From contig NC_089440.1 of NCBI RefSeq assembly GCF_026210795.1, positions 4,650,001-4,714,000 of the forward strand: 64,000 nucleotides of DNA. Direction: 5' to 3'. The notes below the pieces were generated by a model. It worked only from the letters and a program-made list of their open reading frames with translations, was not told where the DNA came from and searched no databases. Positions 63,704 to 64,000 of the stretch are shown here, one piece after another. Origin of the DNA: Rhizophagus irregularis (lineage: Eukaryota; Glomeromycota; Glomeromycetes; Glomerales; Glomeraceae). Within the stretch, counting starts at the first letter, position 1, and each line of letters starts with the position of its first letter. Made by a program: the position numbers and the translations under genes.

Positions 63704-64000
63704 CCACTTTGGCCAAATGAAATCAACTTCATTTATTAATTAAAAGTTGTTCAGGCATGTTGAAACCACTTGAATATTAATTTTCATGAATATAGGTATA
63801 GTGCTTAGAGAAAATTGCATTTCTTGATGATATTAACTCTCTTTTCTGTTTTTTAATTTAGAGCGTAATATTTCCACTTTGGGCAAATGAAATCAACTTT
63901 ATTTATTAAATGAAAGTTGTTCAGGTTGAAACTACTTGAATATTAATTTTCATGAATGTAGATGTAGTGCTTAGAGAAAATTGCATTTTTCTTGATGATA
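63704..64000 (+). repeat. Two-copy direct repeat, 170-bp period
   Basis: CCACTTTGG(C/G)CAAATGAAATC ... AAAGTTGTTCAGG ... TGAATATTAATTTTCATGAA ... GTGCTTAGAGAAAATTGCAT occurs at 63704 and again at 63874 to the window end; it may continue beyond. Non-coding, possibly a satellite. Confidence 0.8.

Overview
The window is AT-rich, intron-containing, repeat-dominated eukaryotic DNA. Codon use, short GT-AG introns with CTAAC/CTAAT branch points, F-box families and very dense transposons fit an early-diverging filamentous fungus, most likely an arbuscular-mycorrhizal (Glomeromycotina, Rhizophagus-like) genome; this is inference from sequence character. I see no intact host gene. Almost everything is nested mobile DNA, and most boundaries can be read directly from target-site duplications (TSDs).

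Layout. Element A is a 12.3-kb Polinton-like element at 184-40110 (TSD TCGAGT, TIR about 440 bp). It sits in a decayed coding frame (1-183 and 40117-40400). Its left TIR was hit twice: by a CACTA/Plavaka transposon (CACTA-1, 373-7216, TSD ACC) and by a different Polinton-like element B (7318-28104, 5-bp TSD AAATT, TIR about 463 bp). B was itself interrupted inside its helicase gene by CACTA-2 (19696-26137, TSD TAC). After a repeat-rich spacer (40401-42444), element C, a sister copy of A (42574-61079, TSD GTTATA), lies inside a small hAT-type MITE (42453-61218, TSD GTAATGGT). C's DNA polymerase gene carries three insertions: a hAT-like element (50650-52004, TSD TTCATAGA), a solo-LTR-like sequence (52113-53333, TSD CCGT) and a 3.8-kb unclassified element (55194-59020). 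The last 2.8 kb is spacer with one decayed frame.

The main biological result is the gene set of A/C and B. Both families encode a family-B DNA polymerase and no reverse transcriptase, yet both also carry a retrovirus-like module: a coiled-coil Gag with a retroviral-type capsid region, an aspartic protease reached through a -1 frameshift signal on an A-run, and an rve integrase. In B these are joined by an A32/HerA-type packaging ATPase, a D5-like helicase, a DUF5679 zinc ribbon and an NPxTGR-motif protein, a set typical of Polinton-like viruses and giant viruses. No jelly-roll capsid gene is visible. I read these as DNA-replicating virus-like elements in which Gag may replace the usual capsid; I do not know of a described system with this combination.

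Other notable items: two CACTA elements with the same two-gene layout and a conserved five-exon accessory gene; a 35-bp inversion inside gag of A relative to C; a 1.4-kb near-identical tract around the integrase in A and C; and, inside the 55194-59020 insert, a tandem array of about 125-bp exon-intron units whose introns place the branch point in a hairpin.
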